A stretch of DNA of 64,000 bases. Origin: Streptomyces sp. NRRL WC-3605 (GTDB taxonomy: Bacteria; Actinomycetota; Actinomycetes; Streptomycetales; Streptomycetaceae). The stretch spans positions 124,001-188,000 of the forward strand of contig NZ_LLZN01000079.1 in the NCBI RefSeq assembly GCF_001509795.1, read 5' to 3'. Position numbers and translations under genes: made by a program. Each line of letters begins with the position of its first letter. Within the stretch, counting starts at the first letter, position 1. This document shows positions 9,112 to 16,907 of this stretch, piece by piece. The notes beneath the pieces were generated by a model, which was not told the DNA's origin, did no database searches, and worked only from the letters and a program-made list of their open reading frames with translations.

Positions 9112-9525
9112 ATGAACACCACGGTCAGCTGCGAGCTGCACCTGCGCCTCGTTGTGTCGAGCGAGTCCTCCCTGCCTGTCCCCGCAGGCCTGCGGTACGA
9201 CACGGCCGACCCCTACGCCGTGCACGCCACCTTCCACACCGGAGCCGAGGAGACCGTCGAGTGGGTGTTCGCCCGCGACCTCCTCGCCGAGGGCCTCCAC
9301 CGGCCCACCGGTACCGGCGACGTCCGTGTCTGGCCGTCGCGCAGTCATGGTCAGGGGGTCGTCTGCATCGCCCTGAGCTCTCCCGAGGGCGAGGCACTGC
9401 TCGAGGCCCCCGCGCGAGCCCTGGAGTCCTTCCTGAAGCGGACGGACGCCGCCGTGCCCCCCGGTACGGAACACCGTCACTTCGACCTCGACCAGGAGCT
9501 CTCGCACATCCTGGCGGAAAGCTAG
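9112..9525 (+). CDS. ssgB: Sporulation cell-division protein SsgB
   Basis: SsgB is a SsgA-like protein that, in Streptomyces, marks future septum sites in aerial hyphae and recruits FtsZ. The 137-residue product begins MNTTVSCELHLRLVVSSESS and contains the family core YDTADPYAVHATFHTG and WVFARDLLAEGLHRPTGTGD, which I recognise as essentially the SsgB sequence of S. coelicolor. The length is exactly that of SsgB. ATG at 9112 is preceded by GAAAGG; an in-frame extension to 9046 is not needed. It is a single gene with its own terminator and is the best marker that this is a sporulating Streptomyces. Confidence 0.97.
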   Translation: MNTTVSCELHLRLVVSSESSLPVPAGLRYDTADPYAVHATFHTGAEETVEWVFARDLLAEGLHRPTGTGDVRVWPSRSHGQGVVCIALSSPEGEALLEAPARALESFLKRTDAAVPPGTEHRHFDLDQELSHILAES

Positions 9526-9601
9526 GGCGAGATCCCCGCAAGCCGCCCGGCGCCGTCGACTCGGGGTGACGGCTCGGGCCAGAACAACCGCATAGGCAGG
9601 C

Positions 9602-9641
9602 CACCGGCGCCGTCCTCGCTGTCGCGAGGGCGGCGCCGGTG
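9602..9641 (+). terminator. Terminator of ssgB
   Basis: An 18-bp stem (CACCGGCGCCGTCCTCGC / GCGAGGGCGGCGCCGGTG, one G-U pair) with loop TGTC lies 76 bases after the ssgB stop. Confidence 0.85.
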
Positions 9642-9849
9642 TCTCGGGGCCCCTGAGCGGTCCGGGGGCCGTGGTGCGCCGCCTGAGGGCCCGGCGGCCG
9701 GTCCGGAGCCGCCCTGGGAACCATGAGCGCTCCCCGGGCGTTGTATTCGAAGCCATGTGCGGACGAGGGCGGTGTGCCTGGCGTGTGAGCCACTACCATC
9801 GGCCAGCATCGGCGGGCGCCCACGCCCACCCCAGGCCAGGGAGCAGAAC
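9642..9849. other. Non-coding gap before the CGNR gene
   Basis: Together with the ssgB 3' region, the 324 bases between 9526 and 9849 hold no gene that I can support. The only candidate signal is a TACCAT -10-like box near 9792-9797 for the downstream gene, without a clear -35. Confidence 0.5.
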
Positions 9850-10410
9850 GTGCTGATCACCCATGACGCCCGGTGCGCACTCGATGTCGTGGTGGATCTG
9901 GTGAACACCGCGCCGGACGAGGACGGCGCCGAGGACGGGCTGTCGGACATCACGAGCCTTGGTGACTTCGTGCGAAAGCACGACATCAGCGATGTCGGGG
10001 TGCTGTCGGAGTTCGACCTGTCGGCGGTGCGCAAGGTGCGCGGACGGTTCGCGTCGATCTTCGCGGCGGCGGACCCGAGGGCCGCGGCCGGGCTGATCAA
10101 CGAGCTCGTGGCGGCCGCGGGCACCACACCGCGCCTCACCGATCACGACGGGCACGGCTGGCACGTGCACTACTTCGCCCCCGGCGCGTCCGTGGCGGAC
10201 CATCTCGCGGCGGACTGCGGCATGGCGCTGGCCTTCTTCGTGGTGGCCGGGGAGCAGGAGCGGCTGCGCCGCTGCGAGGCACCGGACTGCCGGCACGCCT
10301 TCGTGGATCTCTCGCGCAACCGTTCCCGCCGGTACTGCGACAGCCGTACCTGCGGCAACCGCCTGCACGTGGCCGCCTACCGGGCGCGCCGCAAGGAGGC
10401 CACCGGCTGA
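9850..10410 (+). CDS. CGNR zinc-finger / ABATE-domain protein
   Basis: The 186-residue protein is of the ABATE-CGNR type, usually considered putative transcription factors or stress-related nucleic-acid binding proteins. The N-terminal two thirds match the ABATE (DUF1470) layout, starting with a LDVVVDLVNT helix. The C-terminus carries the zinc ribbon CEAPDCRHAFVDLS then RRYCDSRTCGNRLHVAAYR, with Cys pairs and the CGNR box near residue 168. GTG at 9850 is chosen because AGGGAG sits five bases upstream. It is monocistronic, followed by a G/C-rich hairpin. Confidence 0.9.
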   Translation: MLITHDARCALDVVVDLVNTAPDEDGAEDGLSDITSLGDFVRKHDISDVGVLSEFDLSAVRKVRGRFASIFAAADPRAAAGLINELVAAAGTTPRLTDHDGHGWHVHYFAPGASVADHLAADCGMALAFFVVAGEQERLRRCEAPDCRHAFVDLSRNRSRRYCDSRTCGNRLHVAAYRARRKEATG

Positions 10411-10430
10411 GACGCCGGACGGAGTGTCGA

Positions 10431-10463
10431 CGCGGGCCCCGGCGGGTGGCGCCGGGGACCGCG
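10431..10463 (+). terminator. Probable terminator of the CGNR gene
   Basis: CGCGGGCCCCGGC (10431-10443) pairs with GCCGGGGACCGCG (10451-10463) with one mismatch, 20 bases after the CGNR stop. It could also end the small minus-strand gene that follows. Confidence 0.55.
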
Positions 10464-10471
10464 GGTACGGC

Positions 10472-10624
10472 TCAGAGCAGCAGCAGATCGTGCAGCGCAG
10501 CCATGAGCAGCAGACACCCGATCACCGCAAGGAAGATCATCAGCGGTGGCTGGGAAAGGGCGAAGAGGCACCCACGAGGCTCGTCCTGAGGTGGCGCGGC
10601 CTCGCTCTGTGTCGTGTCCAGCAT
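10472..10624 (-). CDS. 50-residue membrane microprotein
   Basis: A small open frame begins MLDTTQSEAAPPQDEPRG, runs into a single hydrophobic helix (about 28-43, PLMIFLAVIGCLLLMA) and ends in HDLLLL. The composition (short acidic head, one transmembrane helix) is that of a real single-pass microprotein, and third positions are mostly G/C. The ribosome site is weak (GCGAG). The function is unknown. It lies convergent to the CGNR gene, 61 bases after its stop. Confidence 0.55.
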   Translation of the reverse strand: MLDTTQSEAAPPQDEPRGCLFALSQPPLMIFLAVIGCLLLMAALHDLLLL

Positions 10625-10780
10625 CTCGCGGGCGATGATGGCGCAGATCAGGCCCGCTTCGCGATCAACGCGCCCGGAATGAGCGGGTGTTCGCCGTAAT
10701 CCGTGAGGTCCGGTCCGAATCGTGATCGTTCAGGGCCGCAGGGCGACCCACTGTGTCGCTTCCGCCCGGGTGTCCCCTGG

Positions 10781-11224
10781 TCAGATGCCGTGCTTCTTCA
10801 GGATGGCCTCGATGTCGCTGAAGTCGTCGGCGGGCTCGGCGCGGGGGCCGGTCGTGGGCCGCTTCGACGGCTTGGCCCCCTCCCCCAGCGAGGGCGCGGA
10901 GGCCGCCGGGGCCACCGCCTCGCGGCGCTCGGCCGCGCGGGCCTCCTTGCGCTCCTTGCGGGTGCCGCCGCGGCGGCGCTCCACCGCACGGGTGCTCGCG
11001 AACAGCACCCAGGCCACCCCGAGGACCCCGAAGCCCGCCCAGGCCGTCGGGCTGAAGGCGGTGTCGGCCAGCCACTCCACAACGCCGGTCATCACCAGCC
11101 CCAGGGGCACCAGCGCGTAGGCCGCGATGCGCGTGGCCGAGAGGTAACGCTTGCGGTACGCCGTGACCGCCGCGATGCCCAGGCCGGCCGCGGCGACGGC
11201 GGAACAGACGGTCTCGGCAATCAT
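10781..11224 (-). CDS. Small membrane protein with conserved-looking acidic tail
   Basis: The 147-residue protein has three hydrophobic segments (about 3-20, 33-50 and 57-77), a strongly basic patch (ERRRGGTRKERKEAR), an Ala/Pro linker and the C-terminal motif DDFSDIEAILKKHGI. The tail looks like a short amphipathic interaction helix on a cytoplasmic linker. I cannot assign a function. ATG at 11224 has GGAGG at ideal spacing, which decides it against the longer frame reaching 11404. It is divergent from the DsbA-like gene. Confidence 0.8.
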   Translation of the reverse strand: MIAETVCSAVAAAGLGIAAVTAYRKRYLSATRIAAYALVPLGLVMTGVVEWLADTAFSPTAWAGFGVLGVAWVLFASTRAVERRRGGTRKERKEARAAERREAVAPAASAPSLGEGAKPSKRPTTGPRAEPADDFSDIEAILKKHGI

Positions 11225-11402
11225 CCGGTCCTCCAGGCGGGCTGCGTCCGACAGGGCTTTCGTCCCTTCCATCCTGCACCGTCGCCACCCCGCGCGGCCA
11301 CGGCTCGCACCGAGATCAGGGAGATCTCCGGGTCGTCTCCTCCGGAGGTGCCGGTCGCGGGCCGGATTGGGCCGCCTGGTGCGCGGCTGGGAGACTGGGA
11401 CC

Positions 11403-11927
11403 ATGAACGACTCCTCTCCCGACCGCGCCGCCGTCGTCCTCGACTTCTGGTGCGAGCTCCAGTGCCCCGACTGCCGCAGCGCCCTCGACGATCTGCGCGC
11501 CCTGCGCGCCCGCTACGGCGACCGGCTGGAGCTGCGGCTGCGGCACTTCCCGCTGGAGAAGCACAAGCACGCCTTCGCCGCGGCGCAGGCCGCCGAGGAG
11601 GCGCTTGAGCAGGGGCAGGGGTGGCCGTACATCGAGGCGGTGCTCGGCCGGGTCGAGGAGCTGGACCGCCAGGGCGAGCCCTTCCTGATGGAGGTGGCCC
11701 GGGAACTGGGCCTGGACGCGGAGGAGTTCGACACCGCGCTGATCGACGGCCGGCACATCCTGATCGTCGACGCCGACCAGGCCGAGGGCAAGGCGATCGG
11801 CGTGACCGGCACCCCCACCTATGTGATCGACGGCGAGCGCCTCGACGGCGGCAAGAGCCAGGAGGGGCTGCGCGAGCGCGTCGAGGAGATCGTGGACCGG
11901 CTGCTGGCGGAGCAGGCGGGGGCCTGA
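11403..11927 (+). CDS. DsbA/FrnE-like thioredoxin-fold protein
   Basis: The 174-residue protein has a redox CPDC motif (LDFWCELQCPDCRSAL, cysteines near 21 and 24) at the start of a thioredoxin fold, a helical insert, and the cis-proline strand GVTGTPTYVIDGERLDG near 136-152. These are hallmarks of DsbA-type thiol oxidoreductases. There is no signal peptide, so it is predicted cytoplasmic, as in the FrnE-like group. It probably handles disulfides during oxidative stress. ATG at 11403 follows GGGAG. It ends six bases before the convergent GNAT gene. Confidence 0.9.
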   Translation: MNDSSPDRAAVVLDFWCELQCPDCRSALDDLRALRARYGDRLELRLRHFPLEKHKHAFAAAQAAEEALEQGQGWPYIEAVLGRVEELDRQGEPFLMEVARELGLDAEEFDTALIDGRHILIVDADQAEGKAIGVTGTPTYVIDGERLDGGKSQEGLRERVEEIVDRLLAEQAGA

Positions 11928-11933
11928 CGGCCG

Positions 11934-12758
11934 CTACAGCAGCGCCTTGTACAGGGCGTACACCGTCGTCTCGTAACCGAGCGAGTCGTACAGCCGCTCT
12001 GCCGCGGTGTTGCCCGCGAAGACGTTGAGGCCGAGCAACCGGTGCCCGGCGGCGATCGCCCGGCCCTCGGCCTGGAGCATCAGCGAGCGGCCGTGGCCCC
12101 GGCCCCGGTGCTCCGGACGCGTCTCGACGTCGTACACGTAGGCACGGCCCTGCCGGGTGCCGACCCAGACGGTGCCCACCGGTGTCCCCTCGTGCTCCAG
12201 GACGTCGATGGAGGCGCCCGGCGTGCGCAGGCCCTGGGGCAGGAGTGCCTCGTGGTCCCGCTGCGACTTCACCCGCGCCTCGTCCTCGGGGACGCCGCGC
12301 TCGACCCAGCTGCGGACGTAGTCCTCGTCGCTCTTGACCAGCCATGTCTCGAACTCGGGCCCGGTCATGGGCCGCGCCCGGGTGCCCTCCGGGAGCGGGG
12401 GCGGGGCGTCGCCGAGCGCCTTGGCCATGCCGCGGTTGCGCAGGAGGTACCCGAGGGCGGTCACCAGGCGCAGCGCCGGTACGGCGTCCCCGGGGACCGT
12501 CACCTCGATGCGGTGGCAGCCCCAGCCCCGCGCCACCTCCTCCGCGGCGAGAGCGGCGACGGTGGCCCGGCCGCGCCGCCGGTCGGCCTCCTCGATGCGC
12601 AGTTCCGTTATCCGGGCCACGCCCTCGCCGAAGACGGGGTGCGTGCCCAGGAGGAGGACGCCCACGGGGCGCCCGTTCACACACACCTGGTAGCGGCGCG
12701 AACGGGTTCCGTCGGTGTGGTGCTGAAGCGGCTCGGTCGGCCGCAGGGTCGTGGTCAT
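11934..12758 (-). CDS. Two-lobed GNAT N-acetyltransferase
   Basis: The 274-residue protein has two GNAT-like halves. The N-terminal half contains ARITELRIEEADRRRGRATV, resembling a GNAT motif A, and the C-terminal half contains VYDVETRPEHRGRGHGRSLM followed by GLNVFAGNTAAERLYDSLGYE, a complete acetyl-CoA-binding motif A plus motif B. The second half is probably the catalytic one. The substrate is unknown. ATG at 12758 begins a plausible N-terminus and the gene is the last of a minus-strand run with the pabB/pabC pair 50 bases upstream. Confidence 0.85.
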   Translation of the reverse strand: MTTTLRPTEPLQHHTDGTRSRRYQVCVNGRPVGVLLLGTHPVFGEGVARITELRIEEADRRRGRATVAALAAEEVARGWGCHRIEVTVPGDAVPALRLVTALGYLLRNRGMAKALGDAPPPLPEGTRARPMTGPEFETWLVKSDEDYVRSWVERGVPEDEARVKSQRDHEALLPQGLRTPGASIDVLEHEGTPVGTVWVGTRQGRAYVYDVETRPEHRGRGHGRSLMLQAEGRAIAAGHRLLGLNVFAGNTAAERLYDSLGYETTVYALYKALL

Positions 12759-12807
12759 CAGGTGAGTTCTACCCAGCGGACCGGGCCGGCGGCAGCCGAA
12801 TTCCCGG

Positions 12808-13629
12808 TCACGGGTCGAGATCGTCGCCGGAGCGCTCCTCGAAGATCCGCATGGCCTTGGCGGTCACCGGTCCCGGCGCGCCCGGCAGTTCGCGGTCGTC
12901 GACGCGGTGCACGGCCTGCACGTCCCGCAGGGTGGAGGTGAGGAAGACCTCGTCGGCCCGCTCCAGCACGTCCAGCGGCAGGTCGGTCTCCTTGGCGCCG
13001 GTCCACTCGACGGTGAGGGCGCGGGTGATGCCCGCGAGGCAGCCCGACGCGACCGGCGGCGTGTGGATCTCGCCGTCCAGGACGACGAACACGTTGGAGC
13101 CGGTGCCCTCGCAGAGCTGCCCGACGGTGTTGGCGAACAGGGCCTCGGACGCGCCGTGTTCGTGGGCACGGGCGAGGGCGACGACGTTCTCGGCGTACGA
13201 GGTGGTCTTCAGGCCGGTGAGCGCGCCCCGCTCGTTGCGGGTCCAGGGCACCGTGATCACGGCGGTGGTGTCGGGGCGGCGGCTGGTCTCGCCGAGGGCG
13301 ACGACGAGCGTGGGGCCGTGCTCGCCGCGGTCGGAGCCGAGCGGGCCCTGCCCGCCGGTGTAGGTGATGCGCAGCCGGCCGAGCGGCATCGGGTTGGCCT
13401 CCAGGACGGCGGCGCACGCGCGGCGCACCTCGTCGTGGTCGGGGGCGGGCAGGCCGAGCCCCAGCGCCGAGCGCGTCAGCCGGTCGAGGTGCCGGGTCAG
13501 CGCGAACAGCCGGCCGTCCACCGCCTTCACGGTCTCGAAGATGCCGTCGCCCACGGTCAGACCGTGGTCGAAGACGGAGACGCGGGCGGTCTCGATGTCC
13601 TTCAGCCCGCCGTCGAGCCAGATCTTCAC
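12808..13629 (-). CDS. pabC: Aminodeoxychorismate lyase-like class IV aminotransferase
   Basis: The 273-residue fold-type IV PLP enzyme probably splits 4-amino-4-deoxychorismate into 4-aminobenzoate and pyruvate for folate. Family features are the N-terminal VSVFDHGLTVGDGIFET, the catalytic lysine region ALTGLKTTSYAENV (near 144) and EALFANTVGQLCEGTGSNVF near 168. GTG at 13629 overlaps the pabB-like stop as GTGA, with GAGAGGG upstream. The close pairing with a chorismate-binding enzyme supports the pabC role over a branched-chain or D-amino-acid aminotransferase role. Confidence 0.78.
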   Translation of the reverse strand: MKIWLDGGLKDIETARVSVFDHGLTVGDGIFETVKAVDGRLFALTRHLDRLTRSALGLGLPAPDHDEVRRACAAVLEANPMPLGRLRITYTGGQGPLGSDRGEHGPTLVVALGETSRRPDTTAVITVPWTRNERGALTGLKTTSYAENVVALARAHEHGASEALFANTVGQLCEGTGSNVFVVLDGEIHTPPVASGCLAGITRALTVEWTGAKETDLPLDVLERADEVFLTSTLRDVQAVHRVDDRELPGAPGPVTAKAMRIFEERSGDDLDP

Positions 13630-14672
13630 GGTTGCAGTCCCTCTCCACTCACCTCGTACGTGCCCGACGCTACCGCGAGCAGCCGGGACGCCTTCAGCTC
13701 GGTCTCCCGCCACTCCCCTTCCGGGTCCGACCCCCAGGTGATCCCAGCGCCGGTGCCGAAACGCAGCGCGCCCGCCTCCCGGTCGATCCAGAAGGTCCGT
13801 ATGCCGACGGCGAGCTCGCCGGTGCCGCGGTCGGCGTCGACCCAGCCGATCCCTCCGCAGTACGGTCCGCGCGGTGCCGTCTCCAGCGCGTCGATGATCC
13901 GCAGCGCGCTGGACTTGGGCGCGCCGGTGACCGAGCCGGGCGGGAAGGCGGCGCCGAGGAGTTCGGGCCAGCCCGCGCCGGGGCGCAGTTCGCCGCGGAC
14001 GGTGGAGACCAGGTGCACGAGGCCCGGGTGCTTCTCCACGGCGCACAGATCGGGGACGGAGACCGAGCCGGTCGCGCAGACCCGGCCGATGTCGTTGCGC
14101 ACCAGGTCGACGATCATCACGTTCTCGGCGTAGTCCTTGTCCAGGAGGTCCGCCTCGGTGCGGCCGGTGCCCTTGATCGGTCCGGACTCCACGACACGCC
14201 CGTCGCGGCGCAGGAACAGCTCGGGCGAGGCGGTGGCGATCTCCACACCGTGCCCGGGCAGCCGAATCGTTCCGGCGTACGGCGCGGGGTTGCCGCGCGC
14301 GAGGAGGGCGGTCAGCGCGTCGACGTCGGCGTCCGCCCCGACGGGCGCGCTCAGCACACGGCAGAGGTTGGCCTGGTAGACCTCGCCGGCCGCGATGTGC
14401 TCGCGGATGCGCCGCACACCGGCCGTGTACGCCGCGCGGTCGAGAGATGACGTCCAGTCACCGGCCGCCGGTCCGGTCCAGGCACCCGGCACCGGGGCGG
14501 GCACCTCCTCCCGCCGTACGTCCCGGAAGCGGGCGCAGGTCAGAGCGCCCTCGAAGTCGGCGCATACGGCCCAGAAGCCGCTGGAGTCGAGGGCCGCGGG
14601 GTCACTGGTGACGTCCAGGAGACCGGTGGCGACGCGGTCGCCGAATCGGGCGAGAGGCGGGAGGTCGTGCAC
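13626..14672 (-). CDS. pabB: Chorismate-binding enzyme, aminodeoxychorismate synthase component I-like
   Basis: The 348-residue protein is essentially the chorismate-utilising domain alone: EVYQANLCRVL, SPELFLRRDGRVVESGPIKGTGRT, ENVMIVDLVRNDIGRV, PGSVTGAPKSSALRIID and GELAVGIRTF occur in the order seen in PabB/TrpE. The usual N-terminal Trp-sensing half is largely missing, so the protein is shorter than classical PabB. It would make aminodeoxychorismate with a glutaminase partner encoded elsewhere. GTG at 14672 lacks a clear ribosome site and may be leaderless. The stop is coupled to the pabC-like start by a GTGA overlap. Confidence 0.8.
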   Translation of the reverse strand: MHDLPPLARFGDRVATGLLDVTSDPAALDSSGFWAVCADFEGALTCARFRDVRREEVPAPVPGAWTGPAAGDWTSSLDRAAYTAGVRRIREHIAAGEVYQANLCRVLSAPVGADADVDALTALLARGNPAPYAGTIRLPGHGVEIATASPELFLRRDGRVVESGPIKGTGRTEADLLDKDYAENVMIVDLVRNDIGRVCATGSVSVPDLCAVEKHPGLVHLVSTVRGELRPGAGWPELLGAAFPPGSVTGAPKSSALRIIDALETAPRGPYCGGIGWVDADRGTGELAVGIRTFWIDREAGALRFGTGAGITWGSDPEGEWRETELKASRLLAVASGTYEVSGEGLQP

Positions 14673-14782
14673 GCCGTCGAGTCTATGACCGGTGCCGCCG
14701 CGGCGACCTGGCCCCGTCCGTTCCGCACGGTCCCCCGGCTCGCCGAGCAGGTGAGGCGCAGCACGCTGCGCAAACGCGTTTT

Positions 14783-14810
14783 TGTGCTGGCCCCGGAATC
14801 CGCTAGAGTT
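14783..14810 (+). promoter_or_regulatory. Promoter of the tRNA cluster
   Basis: -35 TTGTGC (14783-14788) and -10 TAGAGT (14805-14810) with a 16-base spacer match the HrdB consensus well; they lie about 40 bases before tRNA-Gly. Confidence 0.75.
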
Positions 14811-14851
14811 CAACTCGTCGCCGGGCCGCGCGAGCGGGACGGAAACGACAA

Positions 14852-14924
14852 GCGGACGTAGCTCAGTTGGTAGAGCGCAACCTTGCCAAGGTTGAGGTCG
14901 CGAGTTCGAGCCTCGTCGTCCGCT
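14852..14924 (+). tRNA. tRNA-Gly (anticodon GCC)
   Basis: The 73-base cloverleaf has acceptor GCGGACG/CGTCCGC, anticodon stem CAACC/GGTTG and loop TTGCCAA (GCC). It is the first gene of a five-tRNA cluster. CCA is not encoded. Confidence 0.97.
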
Positions 14925-14962
14925 CGAAGGAACAAGGGGATCTTCCCGACCCCCTCACTCCT

Positions 14963-15033
14963 GGTGGAGTGGCCGAGAGGCGAGGCAACGGCCTGCAAAG
15001 CCGTCTACACGGGTTCAAATCCCGTCTCCACCT
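14963..15033 (+). tRNA. tRNA-Cys (anticodon GCA)
   Basis: Acceptor GGTGGAG/CTCCACC, anticodon stem ACGGC/GCCGT with loop CTGCAAA (GCA), discriminator T (U73, the usual identity base of tRNA-Cys). Unlike its neighbours it has CCA encoded in the DNA (15034-15036). Confidence 0.97.
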
Positions 15034-15037
15034 CCAA

Positions 15038-15109
15038 GGACGATTAGCTCAGCGGGAGAGCGCTTCCCTGACACGGAAGAGGTCACTGGTTCAATCCCAG
15101 TATCGTCCA
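15038..15109 (+). tRNA. tRNA-Val (anticodon GAC), copy 1
   Basis: 72-base cloverleaf, acceptor GGACGAT/ATCGTCC, anticodon stem CTTCC/GGAAG with loop CTGACAC (GAC). It begins two bases after tRNA-Cys including its CCA. Confidence 0.97.
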
Positions 15110-15143
15110 CTGGATCTTCGACCGATCATCGAAGGTCTGACCC

Positions 15144-15215
15144 GCGCGATTAGCTCAGCGGGAGAGCGCTTCCCTGACACGGAAGAGGTCACTGGTTCAA
15201 TCCCAGTATCGCGCA
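15144..15215 (+). tRNA. tRNA-Val (anticodon GAC), copy 2 with altered acceptor stem
   Basis: The body is identical to copies 1 and 3, but the acceptor stem is GCGCGAT/ATCGCGC: bases 2-4 changed on the 5' side with matching changes on the 3' side, so pairing is kept. Confidence 0.97.
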
Positions 15216-15249
15216 CGCAGTGCCCACGGCCCCCGGGCCGTGGTCCCGA

Positions 15250-15321
15250 GGACGATTAGCTCAGCGGGAGAGCGCTTCCCTGACACGGAAGAGGTCACTG
15301 GTTCAATCCCAGTATCGTCCA
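15250..15321 (+). tRNA. tRNA-Val (anticodon GAC), copy 3
   Basis: Identical to copy 1 over the whole cloverleaf, including acceptor GGACGAT/ATCGTCC. Last gene of the cluster; a strong terminator begins six bases later. Confidence 0.97.
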
Positions 15322-15327
15322 CACACC

Positions 15328-15356
15328 GAAGCCCCCGGTCGTCGACCGGGGGCTTC
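15328..15356. terminator. Terminator of the tRNA cluster
   Basis: A perfect 13-bp stem (GAAGCCCCCGGTC / GACCGGGGGCTTC) with a 3-base loop followed by TTCG. It lies between the tRNA cluster and a convergent gene and can act in both directions. Confidence 0.9.
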
Positions 15357-15372
15357 TTCGTGGCCCGGCGGC

Positions 15373-15663
15373 TCAGCTGGAGAACAGCATGTGGCCGAAG
15401 CTCTTGTGGCGGCGGTGGCCGTACTGGGCGCCGTGACCGCCGTGCGGGGCACCCCAAGCCGGGGCCTGCGGGGCGGCGGCCGGGTAGGACTGCGGAGCGG
15501 CCGGGGGCGGCGGGGCCGGCTGGGTCCACTGGGACTCCAGGCGGGTCAGGGCCTCCAGCTCGCCGTAGTCCAGGAAGATCCCGCGGCAGCCGCTGCACTG
15601 CTCGATCTGGACGCCGTTGCGGTTGTAGGTGTGCATCGGCGCATGGCACTTCGGACACTGCAT
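15373..15663 (-). CDS. zf-TFIIB zinc-ribbon protein
   Basis: The 96-residue protein is a single N-terminal zinc ribbon (MQCPKCHAPM, then QIEQCSGCRGIFLDYGEL), the pattern of the zf-TFIIB small-domain family, followed by a Pro/Ala-rich spacer, a Gly/His-rich stretch (APHGGHGAQYGHRRH) and KSFGHMLFSS. It may bind metal or nucleic acid; no specific function is known to me. I take ATG at 15663, 12 bases after GAGGAG; a TTG at 15675 abuts that site too closely. Confidence 0.85.
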   Translation of the reverse strand: MQCPKCHAPMHTYNRNGVQIEQCSGCRGIFLDYGELEALTRLESQWTQPAPPPPAAPQSYPAAAPQAPAWGAPHGGHGAQYGHRRHKSFGHMLFSS

Positions 15664-15744
15664 CGTTCGGCTCAACTCCTCGCCGGTCGGTCCTGCTTCG
15701 CGTCTCGCCAGGACAGACTCTGCCCGGCTGCGGTCGGTTGCACC

Positions 15745-16689
15745 CTACTTCGGGGAACCCTGGGCCAACTCGGGCGGGACAGGCACCATTCGGTCACAGG
15801 CGTCCACCAGGCACTGCTCGGCCTCGTCGAGCGGGCGGCCCTCCTCCTGCGCCTTGGTGATCGCCCTGGCCGCGGTCTGCACGGTGAGAGCGCGGGCCGG
15901 GACGTCCAGCGCGGGCCAGGGGTCGCCCGCGGCGGGGACGGCGGTGCCGCCGGCGGCCCGGTAGGCCGCCAGGAAGCGGCTCCACTCGTCGGGCGGGAGC
16001 AGCCCGCAGGCGTACCAGGCGGCGGGGCGGCCCAGGTCCCAGGCGGGCACGCCGGTGCCGAGGTCGTCTACGTCGATCAGCAGCCACGGGCCGTCCGGCG
16101 CCGGGTGCCGGACGAGCTGGCCGAGGTGGAAGTCGCCGTGGCACAGGGCGCCCGGCACCGGCTGCGGGGCCTCGGCGCGGGCCCAGGCCGGGACGGTGTC
16201 CCAGGCGCGCAGGACGGCGGTGGCCGCTGCGCGCGGGGCGGCGGTGGCGGAGCGGAGCCGCTTCACGGCGCGGGCGGCCTTCACCGGGCCCCGCATCGCG
16301 GGCAGGCCGGCCGGGGCGGGTGCGCGGTGCAGTCCGGCGAGCAGCGCGGCCGCGTCCTCCCAGGGCGCCGCGTCGGGGTCGGCCGGGTCCACGGGGCGGC
16401 CGTACGGCCAGTAGCTGACGAGTCGGCCGTGCAGGTCGGCGGGCGCGGGGGTGAGCGGGGGCAGGAGGAGGCCGGGGAGCCGCGCGGCGGCGGTGAGGCG
16501 GGGGACGAGATCGGCCGGGACGCTGTCCGGGGGGTGGGCCTTGGCCACGGTGTCGGCGTGTCGGACGACCGTGGCGTCGGGGCGGTCGGCGAGGGTGACG
16601 GCCATGCAGGAGCCGCAGGCCGGGGCGAGGGTGTGCGCCGTGGCCTCGGCGTGCGCGGCGAGGTCGGGCAGGAGGCGGTTCGGCGTCAC
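15745..16689 (-). CDS. APH-type phosphotransferase
   Basis: The 314-residue protein has the aminoglycoside/choline kinase fold: an N-terminal lobe with ATVVRHADTVAKAHPP (the Lys that positions ATP), the catalytic loop CHGDFHLGQLV near 206-216 (HGDxHxxN-like with Gln in place of Asn) and the metal-binding LLIDVDDLGTG near 227. The substrate is unknown; such genes in Streptomyces are often labelled aminoglycoside phosphotransferase without proof. GTG at 16689 has GAGGGA five bases upstream, which rules out the long upstream extension. Confidence 0.85.
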   Translation of the reverse strand: MTPNRLLPDLAAHAEATAHTLAPACGSCMAVTLADRPDATVVRHADTVAKAHPPDSVPADLVPRLTAAARLPGLLLPPLTPAPADLHGRLVSYWPYGRPVDPADPDAAPWEDAAALLAGLHRAPAPAGLPAMRGPVKAARAVKRLRSATAAPRAAATAVLRAWDTVPAWARAEAPQPVPGALCHGDFHLGQLVRHPAPDGPWLLIDVDDLGTGVPAWDLGRPAAWYACGLLPPDEWSRFLAAYRAAGGTAVPAAGDPWPALDVPARALTVQTAARAITKAQEEGRPLDEAEQCLVDACDRMVPVPPELAQGSPK

Positions 16690-16787
16690 GGGGTCCCTCG
16701 GAGGCGGGTCGGCTGGGGTGAGCGTACGCGTCCGCCGCGAGTGCTGGACAGAGCCGGTGCCGGAGCGAGCCGGGGCCGGACAGAGCA

Positions 16788-16819
16788 ATGCCGGCGCAGC
16801 TCCCCAGCTGCGCCGGCAT
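16788..16819. terminator. Hairpin terminator between two minus-strand genes
   Basis: A perfect 14-bp stem (ATGCCGGCGCAGCT / AGCTGCGCCGGCAT) with loop CCCC lies 89 bases downstream of the 65-residue membrane protein gene, separating it from the phosphotransferase gene. Confidence 0.85.
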
Positions 16820-16907
16820 CTGTGCCGTCCGCCGCACCCCCGTCCCCACGGGGTTTCATGGATGGATGTCCCCGCCCGGACCGCTCTTCCGGGCCTGGGG
16901 TCGCCGC

